Notes under the pieces: model-generated
The model's input: only the letters and a program-made list of their open reading frames with translations
Told to the model about the DNA's origin: nothing
Databases searched by the model: none
Origin: Oasisia sp. SBJ-2009
Lineage: Eukaryota; Annelida; Polychaeta; Sabellida; Siboglinidae
DNA: 64,000 nt
Assembly: GCA_964017155.1 (NCBI GenBank)
Contig: OZ024865.1
Coordinates: 19,007,451-19,071,450, forward strand
Direction: 5' to 3'
Shown here: piece after piece, positions 22,607-37,900 of the stretch
How positions within the stretch are numbered: the stretch's first letter is position 1
How the letters are laid out: the number at the start of each line of letters is the position of its first letter
Position numbers and translations under genes: made by a program

Positions 22607-24547
22607 TCAGCAGCAGTCTTTGATGTCTCGCTTGGGCTTATTCTCGAAGAGAGCGGCGCGGTTCTGGTTGTCCCCTTTCTTCACCCAGTGCCCGTAGATC
22701 CTGAACGCCCCGGCGTCAATGAACTTACGGATGACCTTGACACTGTAGGGGTCTTGTTTGACGACGGCCACCTGGATGGGCTGGGGGTTGAAGTGGAAGA
22801 TATGGAAGCGACGCATCGCAATCACAGCGAGGGCGGCCGACTACAACAGCAACAGCGGCGGTTACAGCAACAGTGACAGTCAGCACAGCAGTGATGACAG
22901 TTAGCGCAGCAATGGTGACAGTCAGCACAGCAACGGTGACCGTCAGCACAGCAATGGTGACAGTCAGCACAGCAACAGTGACAGTCAGCACAGCAATGGT
23001 GACTGTCAGCACAGCAACGGTGACAGTCAGCACAGCAACGGTGACAGTCAGCATGGCAATGGTGACAGTCAGCACGGCAATGGTGACAGTTAGCACGGCA
23101 ACAGTGACAGTCAGCATGGCAACGGTGACAGTCAGCACGGCAACGGTGACAGTCAGCACGGCAACGGTGACAGTCAGCACGGCAACGGTGACAGTCAGCA
23201 CGGCAACGGTGACAGTCAGCACAGCAACGGTGACAGTCAGCACAGCAATGGTGACAGTCAGCACAGCAATGGTGACAATCAGCACAGCAATGGTGACAGT
23301 CAGCACAGCAATGGTGACAGTCAGCACAGCAAGAGTCAGCACAGCAATGGTGACGGTCAGCACAGCAATGGTGACAGTCAGCACAGCAACGGTGACAGTC
23401 AGCACAGCAATGGTGACAGTTTGCACAGCAATGGTGACAGTTAGCACAGCAATCGTGGCAATTAGCACAGCAATGGTGACAGTTAGCACAGCAATGGTGG
23501 CAGTTAGCACAGCACCGGTTACAGTCAGCATGGCAGTGATGACAGTCAGCACAGCAGTGGTGACAGTCAGCACGGCAGTGGTGACAGTCAGCACGACAGT
23601 GATGACAGTCAGCACAGCAATGGTGACAGTCAGCATAGCAATGGGGACAGTCAGCACAGCAGTGGTGACATTCAACACGGCAGTGATGACAGCACAGCAG
23701 TGATGACATTCAGCATAGCAGTGATGATGTCAGCACGGCAGTGGTGACAATCAGCAGAACAGTGGTGACAGTCAGCACAGCAGTTGTGGCAGATAGTCAG
23801 CACCGAGTGGTGACAGCACAGCAATAGTCAGTCAGTACAGTAATGATGACAGACAAAATATGGCACCAGTCAGCAGAACATTACAGACAGTCAGCACTGC
23901 AATACCGGGTAAGCACAGCAACATTGGCCACTGGCTGAGCAATACTGACAGTCAGCACAGCAACAGTGGCCACTGGCAGAGCAATGCTGACAGTCAGCAC
24001 AGCAACAGTGGCCACTGACAGAGGAATGCTGACAGTTAGCAGAAGCAAACATAGCAATGGAATTCGCATGAATAGAACCACTGGTGAAATGACAGATTTC
24101 AGAGATCATACAAAGATTTAATATCAGCAGCAGAGATAGCAACAGCAAGCCCCATACCCACAGAAACACCACAACAGCAATGAACGACAAATCTGCCACC
24201 ATACAAGCACTTTTTATTTCATTACCCATCCATCTGTTAAACACTGCTTACCTTGAATGACTTCTTGGAAATAATTACTTTATGATGAGAAATCACCTGA
24301 AATGGCAAGCATAAACACAGTCAGTGAGAGTTTGAGATTACTACACCCTACTAAACTCTTCCCACGTGTATAAATAAATATTAGTAATCACCTAGAAAAC
24401 TATTATTGGAACATTCTGCAACAGCCTGCTGAGTTTGTCAGTCTTGGTTTTGTAAAATAAAATTGTTATTGTAAACAATTCAAAATGATGCTTTCCAACA
24501 TTGTGTTGTGTTGTATGTTATGTACACTTGCATCTATACACATGGAA

Positions 24548-24620
<73 letters not shown>

Positions 24621-25923
24621 CACTGTGTGTGTGACACTGTGTGTGTGACACTGTGTGTGTGACACTGTGTGTGTGACACTGTGTGTGTGACACTGTGTGT
24701 GTGACACTGTGTGTGTGACACTGTGTGTGTGACACTGTGTGTGTGACACTGTGTGTGTGACACTGTGTGTGTGACACTGTGTGTGTGACACTGTGTGTGT
24801 GACACTGTGTGTGTGACACTGTGTGTGTGACACTGTGTGTGTGACACTGTGTGTGTGACACTGTGTGTGTGACACTGTGTGTGTGACACTGTGTGTGTGT
24901 GTGACACTGTGTGTGTGTGTGACACTGTGTGTGTGTGTGACACTGTGTGTGTGTGTGTGACACTGTGTGTGTGTGTGACACTGTGTGTGTGTGTGACACT
25001 GTGTGTGTGTGACACTGTGTGTGTGTGTGTGACACTGTGTGTGTGACACTGTGTGTGTGACACTGTGTGTGTGTGTGACACTGTGTGTGTGTGACACTGT
25101 GTGTGTGTGTGTGACACTGTGTGTGTGACACTGTGTGTGTGACACTGTGTGTGTGACACTGTGTGTGTGTGTGTGACACTGTGTGTGTGACACTGTGTGT
25201 GTGACACTGTGTGTGTGACACTGTGTGTGTGACACTGTGTGTGTGACACTGTGTGTGTGACACTGTGTGTGTGACACTGTGTGTGTGACACTGTGTGTGT
25301 GACACTGTGTGTGTGACACTGTGTGTGTGACACTGTGTGTGTGACACTGTGTGTGTGACACTGTGTGTGTGACACTGTGTGTGTGACACTGTGTGTGACA
25401 CTGTGTGTGACACTGTGTGTGACACTGTGTGTGTTTGTTTGTTTGTGTGTATGTATGTGCGTGTGTGGGACTAAGTATAGTGAGATGGATTACAGAAGAG
25501 ACAGCAGTGAAATGACCACCTACATCGTCACTCTTCAAGAAGGGATGTGCGAGAGCCTGCACTGCCGTCAGTCTCTCCTCTGGGTCCACCACCAACAGGC
25601 CCTTGATCTACAATCAACATGAACTTGTATAAACTTGTAAAGTCTAGCAAAGGGCATAGAAGAAAGTTAAGACAAAATAAACATTCAACGTAATACAAAT
25701 ATCGGAATAAAACGGTACATCTATAAAATGAGTAAATTTCACAATATACGTAGTAAACCTATCACTGTTGTTTTTATTATTTTCAACAGCATGTAGATGT
25801 ACTTTTACTGATTTCTTTTATTTAAAAATCAGTGTTTCAAAGTGTCTCTTACACAGGTCTCACATAAACATAATTTAATGTAAAAAACATATGATACCAT
25901 GATATTATATTAAAACAACTATA

Positions 25924-25955
<32 letters not shown>

Positions 25956-28900
25956 CATATATATATATACATATATATATACATATAATATACATACATA
26001 CAAAGTAATAAGTTATGTGACATAAGGTTTTTTAAATATAAAAAACTGTGCACATGTATAAAATAATTAAGTTAATAAATAAAATAAAAGGCTGGACATC
26101 TATGTGAACGGTTATTGTATGAACGTGTAGCTATTTAAAATTATCATGCATGTACATACTCGTGATCAGGACAGTCATCCCGGCTCTGATGGTGTCAAAA
26201 TAAAATGTTATGTTATTATCATTAAAAAGAAGGCAACTGACCAGGTCCTTGGCGTTGTCGCTGATGTCGTCCCACTCCGGGCTGTAGAAGGAATACTTTC
26301 CCTCCATGATGGTTCGCAGCATGTAGATCTGCTTCCGGTTCCAGAACGGGGGACACCCGACCAGTCTGAAAGGAACAGCCCGTTTGATACAAACGAATCT
26401 GCAGGGGGAACATTTGGCTTGGGGAAATTTGCTTAACTTTAATAACAGACTACTGCAGAGATTCTGATTGTGGCAATGTAGATACAGCAATTTTGGTCGT
26501 CTTGGATTCCAAAAGATGAGTTGCATTCAGAAATATGTAACTCATCTTGGAGTTAGTCAACAACAGTCGTGTTCTTTGTTCCATGTTTGAAACTCTGCCA
26601 GTGGAACATTGTTTTAGGCGTTCCACGTGCAAAACAAATTGTAAGAATTTTTTTATTCCTGTTGCCATCAGTCTTGTCAACGATGTGAAATGAATATATT
26701 TGTGTGTATCTTATATATTTTTTTACACATTTCATACACAATCCCCATCCAAACGACAATGCAATTGTCCTGACGGAGATGGATAAAGTTGTATTGTATT
26801 AAATTGTATTCAAAGTACCTGTCAAACATGCATCACATCTTGCATGAAATTAGGTGACATAACTCTTAGGTATATTATAGTACTTTTAATAAACTTTATT
26901 AACCAGTAAGCAATCACATGACTTTAATATGAAGGCTGTTCCTCCTCAGATATTTGACCTAGATTAAACAAATTTGTTTGTGGCAGTTTTGTTTGCATGG
27001 CGCCTTATTATTCAATTTTCGCAATTGCATGTTGTATGTATTTTGTAGATAAAAAATTACCTACACAGTGGTAACAAAACTGTTGTTGTCTCTTAACAAT
27101 ATGTCGACCATTTCTTGCTTGACATAAAGATACCACAGTGTGACTGAACAGGTTTAGTGGGAGAAGTTTCATGACATGTTAATGGTCATGTGATGCTATA
27201 TGATAATATCTGGCAACAGTGAATTATGATATCAAAGAGCTACTTACAGCGTGTACATGATGACTCCACTGGCCCACCTGCAAGTGTACAACACACAGCA
27301 TTAGATTACCTAATAAAATTAAAATTACAACATCTTAATTTGTAACAAGAAGTCTGTTGTCTCAGAAGGTTGTAACTTTGAACATCTAATGGGATTCTGA
27401 TTAACTTGACTTGCTTCAGCATCACTGTCAATAGAGTTTGTTTTGAAACTGGATGTTTTGTTTACCAATTTTTTTAACATGTGTGGTGAAACCTTTAAAT
27501 TGTGAACATTGCTATGAGCTTAAAAAAGTAACTAAACACAATTTAGCAGGCAGTAAAATCGTCATCATGTGTAATATATTCACAAGAGTCAAGAACTTAA
27601 TATTAAAACTTAAATCAAAAGAGAATGCTGAAGATTGTTGTAACTGATTTTTACTTAATGGTAAAATGATCTGAAAAAAACTATGGTTAAAAACGTGTAT
27701 ATTAATGTATATATCCAAGCATGTAAATGCCTATTATTTATGGTTCAGCCTCCAAAAACATATTTATGTATTATTTTGTCAAGGTGTCTGGATATTATTA
27801 TTCTTGTTTAAAAAACAACATATACCACAGAAGGGCCCACCCTTCTGTGGTATACACATAGTTAGATAGGTTGGAGCCAACTTTACGGATTTTTTCCACC
27901 TGCCATCTAGATTAAATTCTCTATCTTGTTAAGCTCGTTCTTGTGGGAGACAACTTACAGGTCGACGGGTCTGCCGTAGCCGCGGACATCTTCATACATG
28001 GACACCTTGAGCACCTCCGGAGCCAAGTACCCCGGCGTCCCACACAGATCTGTGACAGAGCACGCACACAGTCATCATTTGTGTGGAAATTAACAAAATA
28101 ATGACTGCAACATTTGAATAACTCTACATTTACTCGCACCATTTTGCAACTATTTGACGGATTCACTACATCACTCATTGCCCAATAATCTGGTCATGGA
28201 AAGACATGAAAGGAATAATGATATCTAGGACATTCTTATTGTTAACTGCTTAATTTGCAGTAAATATTTGATCACTGTAGGTGGCTCTCATGTTAACACT
28301 TTTTAGCCTTAGTGAGTGTCACCTAACGTAGACTAATAGTTTGTTAAATTTATATTAATATATGATATTGTTCTACTTATTTATTGTCGAATAAATTTGT
28401 CCAATTCCAGTTCTCAGTAACCCAGTTCAGCAAGCTTTCTAAAATGGCTGTCGATAATCTGAAGCAGTCAACATACAGTTGTATTTTTTATTTGACCAAA
28501 TATTTTGTATTTGCAACAGAAACGAAGGGCAGAATTGTTCAAGTAAAAACTACATGTGGGTCCTGTTGATTTCACAAGCACGCTGTCTTAGTAAAGTGGG
28601 TGTAAGTCATTGTTTAATTTGCAATGGTCATGGCTGTAACCATGACAACCAGATTTGAGAAATGTTTTGAGGTGGGAGAGCACTGGAAGATTTAACACAT
28701 GTAAGTGTGGTCATGTGACAGGAATGAGCCACTCACCTGTGAGTTCATGATCATCGTTCACAACAGTCGCAAAGCCAAAGTCAGATAACTTCACATTGAG
28801 CTGATCGTCTAGTAGAATGTTTTCAGGCTGCAAACATAACTCATATAATCACTTATTGTATCACAATGTAAACCAACACACATACACTCCCTCATTCACT

Positions 28901-31900
28901 CTCTCTCACTCGCTCGCTCGCTCCCTCCTCACTCACACACATTTACTCACTCACTCACTCACTCACTCACTCACTCACTCACTCACTCACTCACTCTCTC
29001 TCACTCGCTCGCTCGCTCCCTCATTCACTCTCTCTCACTCGCTCGCTCGCTCGCTCGCTCCCTCCTCACTCACACACATTTACTCACTCACTCACTCACT
29101 CACTCACTCACTCACTCACTCACTCACTCACTCACTCCCTCATTCACTCTCTCTCACTCGCTCGCTCGCTCCCTCCTCACTCACACACATTTACTCACTC
29201 ACTCACTCACTCACTCACTCACTCACTCACTCACTCACTCACTCACTCACACACAATCACTTGTGTGTATACATCGCATGTATAAAAAAAAATGTAGCAA
29301 AAAGTTATTTACCTGTTTTGTCTCTGGCCACTAACAACAGGACACAAAGTGGCATATTGAAAACTGACAGAGAACTTAAATTTATGGATATCTGCCATTT
29401 TATTCTTGGAAACTTACATTTCCCTGCTTTTCCATGGTATTTTGTTTTAGCAAGATTCATTTTAACCAATGAAATTCCATACAGGTAAATGTTTCTCAAT
29501 CTTCAAATAACCTGCTAGGAAGTGAAAAGCCTACCTTGAGATCCCGGTGAACAATGTTATGACGATGTATAAACTCAACAGCTTCAAACAACTGCCGCAT
29601 AATCTGCCTGCAAACACAGAACAATCACGAATATGTATCTATGACAAATAAAATCATTTATGGTGCTATTTCAAAATTAAAATGCAATACTTTCTAAATG
29701 AGATACGTTTGTGATATCACTGATATGGATAAAAATAATCAATTATTCCAATGACAGAACCATATATTGGGTACATGCAAACCATCAATAACAATTTCAT
29801 AGGCAATAAAATTTCTTAAATTTTACAACCATCCACAGTGGTTGGTGGAGTCAAAATAAAACTATACGTCATAGTACATAATTTTATTTTTAAATGACAT
29901 GCAACATTAGTATCGCACGAAATTTGCATGCGTGTATGTGTGCATGTGTATAGGCAATGACATTTTCATTATTTCACACAAAAACAATGCAGTAGTCCAC
30001 AAAGCCACAAAACAACACAAACAATCAGACATTTAAAAAAAAATTACATATTCCGTATTTTGAACACAGATTTAGTGTCGATCAATATTTTCTAAACCAA
30101 CGCTATTACAGCTGCATTGTGTATATTCTACACACACTGTTTAGTTTCTAACAATTGTCTGAACTGAAGGTAGGTAGACATTGGTAAAGACATGACAACA
30201 ACCGGGATCCATCTGTAATCCAGGGAGCATACATTGTACACACCTTGTCCGTTTCTCCGACAAAGTCACCACCTCTGTGAGGTACTCAAACAACTCTCCC
30301 TTCGGGCATCTGGAACATAAGAAACAGGCTTCCACCTTTCAAATGCCTATTACAAATTCTTTCCCTGGTTTCACACTGTGAGGCCAGGTCTCTGAGCCCC
30401 CCCTCCCCATCCCTTTAGCTCTGGGTGAAAAAATCACGCACTTATATACACATACAATTTTATATTACATACTTATATGTATACAAGTCTGTGCAAAAAC
30501 AAACAATCATTCAGTTGTGCTACTACTTTGGCAGCGTGCCAAACTCAATAGTCCCTTGACCTTGTACCACTCAAATCACAAATAGCCTCTCATAAATCAG
30601 AAGTAAACGGAACCCTAGAAACACAGTTCCCAGTGCACTAAGCTGACCCACATATTGAGGTCAACAAGAAATATAGTCTTTTCTGCCATATATATATATA
30701 ACAGTGGCAATTTATACAATGACCCTTGCATGTAGGCCCTATATTGCTGTCAGAAAAACTCAACAGCCATGCATATGGGTCATCAATCATGTTTTCCCAC
30801 AAAACGTTTCTGTTTCCAATACAATAACGATGTATTATAGTTGTGCCAGCCCAGCTTTCCTGCATGGAATTATGGCAATGTTTACCACAAGTGCACTTGA
30901 CCCTGATACATTGTGGGGCGGCCTTCACTGTGAGAGATCTGATCTGTCACTGTCACTGGGGGGAGGGGTTTGTGGGTCAACACTCACTCAACAATCACAC
31001 ACTCAGTAAAGTAAACCATTCAACGTTTGTCAACACATCCGCTTCCAGGAATTGTACGATGTTTACACACAATCAGCTGACAAAAAATGTAAACACAACA
31101 TATATGATCAACAACAGCAGCTGGAAAAAATCACCTCTGCTTTTTGCCAACAGAAAAAATCACATAAAATATGTTATCTCGCGAGTGGCTTAAAGTTTGT
31201 AGCATGAAAAATATTGTCACAAGGTCAAGATCATTGGTTTACATTCGAGTGTTTGAATCATACCAATGCGGGTCAGGGTTAGGGTTTTGCAGAGGAGAGG
31301 GTATCTCCCCAACAGCAAAAACTGGTCACATTAATACAAATGAAGACATGCAGTATGTAATACAAGATGCATTATGCAAAATGTGGGCAACTTTATAATA
31401 TCAATATCAATATCAATATATATATATATCAATATAATATTTACCGAGGATAGACACATTAAAGCACACAATAGCACACTTGTTTCCAATGTGGTCCTCG
31501 AATCAGTACAATTAACACTAACTAAGCTGTGCACATGTACTTAACAAGCCACTGGACACAAACATAAAATTTAAGGAAATATCACAAATATACAGCATAA
31601 ATTCCGAAGGAATTAAATAAAGTACCCGTAGTCTAGAAACCAGTTACATCTCCATAATTTGTATTAGACATAGTGCAAATCTTTTTTATAAACCCCACAC
31701 ATTTTTTTAAATGCATAATTATCTCATCACCTTTTTAAAAGCAATTACAATAATATTTAATAACAGGATATTAATTAACAGTAAACAAATTAACAAAACC
31801 CTACTTACGAATTTGCATCTACATATTTCTGGTTATCCACATCAGGCCGTGCTGGGCCAATCAAATGTTTCTCGTTATCCAACTTATACCATGCTGGGCC

Positions 31901-34900
31901 AATCGATTGTATCCGGTTATTCAAATCAATCCATGCTGGGCTAATTGACTGTTTCTGGTTATCGAAGTCAATCCATGACTGTTTCTGGTTATCTAGTTCA
32001 GCCCATGACTGTTTCTGGTTATCCAACCCGGGCAAAGCTGGGCTAAACAATTGTTTCTGATAGTCCAACTTGGGCCATGCAGGGCCAGTTGATTGCAGAA
32101 GAACTGGGTCGGCGACAGACAGCATCGAAGACTCACTCAACCATTTACAAACTGTGCAAATTTACAACTGGTCAGAATTGTGGTGCTCACCACATCCTAT
32201 AGTTCTGTGTCACCTACTTACTGGGAGTGGTCATGTTTACAAAATGACACCTGTCAATCAAACGCATCCTGGATTCCGCAGTGAGGTGATTCACCTGTGA
32301 GGTGAGTGAACCAGGATATGGGGGCCCATTGGGGGGTGGGGGTGTAACCATGGTAACAGAATCAGTTGCAGGGTTTGGGGTGGTTATAAAATTACAGAAA
32401 TACAGGTGATGGTAATAGTAAATATTAATATGGTTGGGATTAGATAGTAAGATGGCTACAAAATGTTGAGTTCTTGTTGAAGTGTGGCCTTAACCTGAGT
32501 GGCAGGTGTCCAGCAATTCTGGGAAACAATAACATACGGTTCTGCACCAGCAGGCAGAGTAAACAAAACTGGTTAGATGCGGTTTTGATAATTGTAAGCC
32601 ATGGTTGTTGTAACTCAGTAGAATGTCACCAGTCTATAAACTCTGGGTACATCACACATTCTGCCAGGTTTTATGTACTTTCTTAGTGAAAACCACACAA
32701 GCCACTGTGGTATGTACAACTATAGTCTGTGTACACCTGTATAAGGAATCTACTACATTAATCTGCTACTTGGTCAACTATAAGATTGCATATACAGTCA
32801 TAGCTCTCTGTGAACATACATGCATTCATACACACCAGAGACAGGGGAATTCTGTGTTTTGGCTAGTAGAGTGTCCTCTACAGAAAAAGCATGTTTTGAC
32901 TCTTCACTTTTTACTTGAGACCATAACATATATTATAATATCACTGGTATTATTCCAGATGATTTTAAACAAGTGCATGTAATCCCACTTCTGAAGGAGA
33001 ACTTCCCAAAAGATAACTTGAAGAAAACCTATCCAGCTTCAATGATCTAGTTCTGATATACTTTTTGTCCTTAGCATAAATACAACCACTGCCATTGGGA
33101 CTAGGGCTTTTATTGTAGCTGCAGCTACTCTTTGGAATATGCTTTCTTCTACTGTTAAATCAGTCAACACTATTGCTAAATTCCATCATTAAAAATATAC
33201 CTTTATAACCTTGCCTATCCACCATAGCTCCCTAGTGTATAAATCAAATGTTCTATGAGATTGATCAAGTAATTTGTCTCATTGTACCTCTGACCTTGGT
33301 TCCCACTGATTTAGGTGCAATAAAAGTTATCTTATAATTATTATCACTGAACACAGATCCTTATTGTCTGCAGCATTTCGTACACCTACAGAAACATATC
33401 TTCAAACAAAGGCATCTGTGTAATAATCACAATTTATGAGGTTGACATTGTTTATGACAGAGTGGTTGGCAGGGAGTAAACACCATGGAGCTGTGTTCAG
33501 GTCATTGACACTGGAAATAATGGCAGATGTTCAAATGGCCTTGTTCATAGTCCCTTCTTACGTCATATTCCTTGTGTGACTAATTGGTTGTATAAATCAA
33601 TCACTACCACAGTGCACATGTACTCAGATCACATAGCAGATGGCAGCTAAATAACATGTGGTGACTGGTGACACTGATATATCCTCATTTGAAGTTAGAA
33701 CCATCCATGCAAATGTGACTTTATCCTTGATCCAATTTGCTGTAACAACTAACCGCAGTTATACAAAATGTCATGCTTTTTTCAAGAGCAGACTGGCTCA
33801 GGGGTAGATCTCCAGACTCTCCACTAAGAGATCCCAGGTTCGATTCCTGTCCTGCGGTGTGAAATTTTTTTCACTCTACATTGTTCCAGTTCGCTCAGCT
33901 ACAATACCGAATACCTGGCTACAGACCATGGTGGATATTTGTACAATTGATTTCATGTCTCTCCTCACCCAATCATCTCATGTCTCTCATCACCCAATCA
34001 TCTCATGTCTCATCACCCAATCATCTCATGTCTCTCCTCACCCAATCATCTCATGTCTCTCATCACCCAATCATCTCATGTCCCTCCTCACCCAATCATC
34101 TCATGTCTCTCATCACCCAATCATCTCATGTCCCTCCTCACCCAATCATCTCATGTCTCCTCACCCAATCATCTCATGTCCCTCCTCACCCAATCATCTC
34201 ATGTCTCCTCACCCAATCATCTCATGTCCCTCCTCACCCAATCATCTCATGTCTCATCACCCAATCATCTCATGTCTCTCATCACCCAATCATCTCATGT
34301 CTCTCATCACCCAATCATCTCATGTCTCTCCTCACCCAATCATCTCATGTCTCTCATCACCCAATCATCTCATGTCCCTCCTCACCCAATCATCTCATGT
34401 CTCTCATCACCCAATCATCTCATGTCCCTCCTCACCCAATAATCTCATGTCTCTCCTCACCCAATCATCTCATGTCTCCTCACCCAATCATCTCATGTCT
34501 CTCATCACCCAATCATCTCATGTCCCTCCTCACCCAATCATCTCATGTCTCTCATCACCCAATCATCTCATGTCTCCTCACCCAATCATCTCATGTCTCT
34601 CCTCACCCAATCATCTCATGTCTCCTCACCCAATCATCTCATGTCTCCTCACCCAATCATCTCATGTCCCTCCTCACCCAATCATCTCATGTCTCTCATC
34701 ACACAATCATCTCATGTCTCCTCACCCAATCATCTCATGTCTCTCCTCACCCAATCATCTCATGTCTCCTCACCCAATCATCTCATGTCTCTCCTCACCC
34801 AATCATCTCATGTCTCCTCACCCAATCATCTCATGTCTCCTCACCCAATCATCTCATGTCTCTCCTCACCCAATCATCTCATGTCTCCTCACCCAATCAT

Positions 34901-37900
34901 CTCATGTCCCTCCTCACCCAATCATCTCATGTCTCCTCACCCAATCATCTCATGTCCCTCCTCACCCAATCATCTCATGTCTCCTCACCCAATCATCTCA
35001 TGTCCCTCCTCACCCAATCATCTCATGTCTCCTCACCCAATCATCTCATGTCTCTCCTCACCCAATCATCTCATGTCTCCTCACCCAATCATCTCATGTC
35101 TCCTCACCCAATCATCTCATGTCTCTCATCACCCAATCATCTCATGTCCCTCACCCAATCATCTCATGTCTCTCATCACCCAATCATCTCATGTCTCCTC
35201 ACCCAATCATCTCATGTCTCTCATCACCCAATCATCTCATGTCTCTCTTCACCCAATCATCTCATGTCTCTCATCACCCAATCATCTCATGTCTCCTCAC
35301 CCAATCATCTCATGTCTCTCATCACCCAATCATCTCATGTCTCTCATCACCCAATCATCTCATGTCTCTCATCACCCAATCATCTCATGTCTCTCATCAC
35401 CCAATCATCTCATGTCCCTCCTCACCCAATCATCTCATGTCTCATCACCCAATCATCTCATGTCTCTCATCACCCAATCATCTCATGTCCCTCCTCACCC
35501 AATCATCTCATGTCTCTCATCACCCAATCATCTCATGTCTCTCCTCACCCAATCATCTCATGTCTCCTCACCCAATCATCTCATGTCTCCTCACCCAATC
35601 ATCTCATGTCTCATCACCCAATCATCTCATGTCTCTCATCACCCAATCATCTCATGTCTCTCATCACACAATCATCTCATGTCTCCTCACCCAATCATCT
35701 CATGTCTCTCCTCACCCAATCATCTCATGTCCCTCCTCACCCAATCATCTCATGTCTCTCCTCACCCAATCATCTCATGTCTCCTCACCCAATCATCTCA
35801 TGTCTCCTCACCCAATCATCTCATGTCTCTCCTCACCCAATCATCTCATGTCTCCTCACCCAATCATCTCATGTCCCTCCTCACCCAATCATCTCATGTC
35901 TCCTCACCCAATCATCTCATGTCCCTCCTCACCCAATCATCTCATGTCTCCTCACCCAATCATCTCATGTCCCTCCTCACCCAATCATCTCATGTCTCCT
36001 CACCCAATCATCTCATGTCTCTCCTCACCCAATCATCTCATGTCTCCTCACCCAATCATCTCATGTCTCCTCACCCAATCATCTCATGTCTCTCATCACC
36101 CAATCATCTCATGTCCCTCACCCAATCATCTCATGTCTCTCATCACCCAATCATCTCATGTCTCCTCACCCAATCATCTCATGTCTCTCATCACCCAATC
36201 ATCTCATGTCTCTCTTCACCCAATCATCTCATGTCTCTCATCACCCAATCATCTCATGTCTCCTCACCCAATCATCTCATGTCTCTCATCACCCAATCAT
36301 CTCATGTCTCTCATCACCCAATCATCTCATGTCTCTCATCACCCAATCATCTCATGTCTCTCATCACCCAATCATCTCATGTCCCTCCTCACCCAATCAT
36401 CTCATGTCTCATCACCCAATCATCTCATGTCTCTCATCACCCAATCATCTCATGTCCCTCCTCACCCAATCATCTCATGTCTCTCATCACCCAATCATCT
36501 CATGTCTCTCCTCACCCAATCATCTCATGTCTCCTCACCCAATCATCTCATGTCTCCTCACCCAATCATCTCATGTCTCATCACCCAATCATCTCATGTC
36601 TCTCATCACCCAATCATCTCATGTCCCTCCTCACCCAATCGTCTCATGTCTCTCATCACCCAATCATCTCATGTCTCTCATCACCCAATCATCTCATGTC
36701 TCCTCACCCAATCATCTCATGTCTCCTCACCCAATCATCTCATGTCTCCTCACCCAATCATCTCATGTCCCTCCTCACCCAATCATCTCATGTCTCTCCT
36801 CACCCAATCATCTCATGTCCCTCCTCACCCAATCATCTCATGTCTCCTCACCCAATCATCTCATGTCCCTCCTCACCCAATCATCTCATGTCTCTCCTCA
36901 CCCAATCATCTCATGTCCCTCCTCACCCAATCATCTCATGTCTCTCATCACCCAATCATCTCATGTCCCTCCTCACCCAATCATCTCATGTCTCCTCACC
37001 CAATCATCTCATGTCTCCTCACCCAATCATCTCATGTCTCCTCACCCAATCATCTCATGTCCCTCCTCACCCAATCATCTCATGTCTCTCCTCACCCAAT
37101 CATCTCATGTCCCTCCTCACCCAATCATCTCATGTCTCCTCACCCAATCATCTCATGTCCCTCCTCACCCAATCATCTCATGTCTCTCATCACCCAATCA
37201 TCTCATGTCTCTCCTCACCCAATCATCTCATGTCTCTCATCACCCAATCATCTCATGTCCCTCCTCACCCAATCATCTCATGTCTCTCCTCACCCAATCA
37301 TCTCATGTCTCTCACCCAATCATCTCATGTCTCTCATCACCCAATCATCTCATGTCTCTCACCCAATCATCTCATGTCTCTCCTCACCCAATCATCTCAT
37401 GTCTCTCACCCAATCATCTCATGTCTCCTCACCCAATCATCTCATGTCTCTCCTCACCCAATCATCTCATGTCTCCTCACCCAATCATCTCATGTCTCTC
37501 ACCCAATCATCTCATGTCTCCTCACCCAATCATCTCATGTCTCCTCACCCAATCATCTCATGTCTCTCATCACCCAATCATCTCATGTCCCTCCTCACCC
37601 AATCATCTCATGTCTCTCCTCACCCAATCATCTCATGTCTCTCATCACCCAATCATCTCATGTCTCTCATCACCCAATCATCTCATGTCTCTCATCACCC
37701 AATCATCTCATGTCTCTCCTCACCCAATCATCTCATGTCTCCTCACCCAATCATCTCATGTCTCTCCTCACCCAATCATCTCATGTCTCTCATCACCCAA
37801 TCATCTCATGTCTCTCCTCACCCAATCATCTCATGTCTCCTCACCCAATCATCTCATGTCTCTCCTCACCCAATCATCTCATGTCTCCTCACCCAATCAT

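Noticed and set aside
22725..23709. ORFs of 276-317 codons on both strands with TVTVSTA / CCADCHH repeats
   Set aside because: Translation of the 21-bp array; not genes. Only the last PHKG exon (22607-22840) is real.
24466..25595. Poly([10 protein letters not shown]) ORFs of about 285-353 codons
   Set aside because: Product of the GTGTGTGTGACACT array. The first ~28 codons of one of them are the true PHKG exon 25607-25524.
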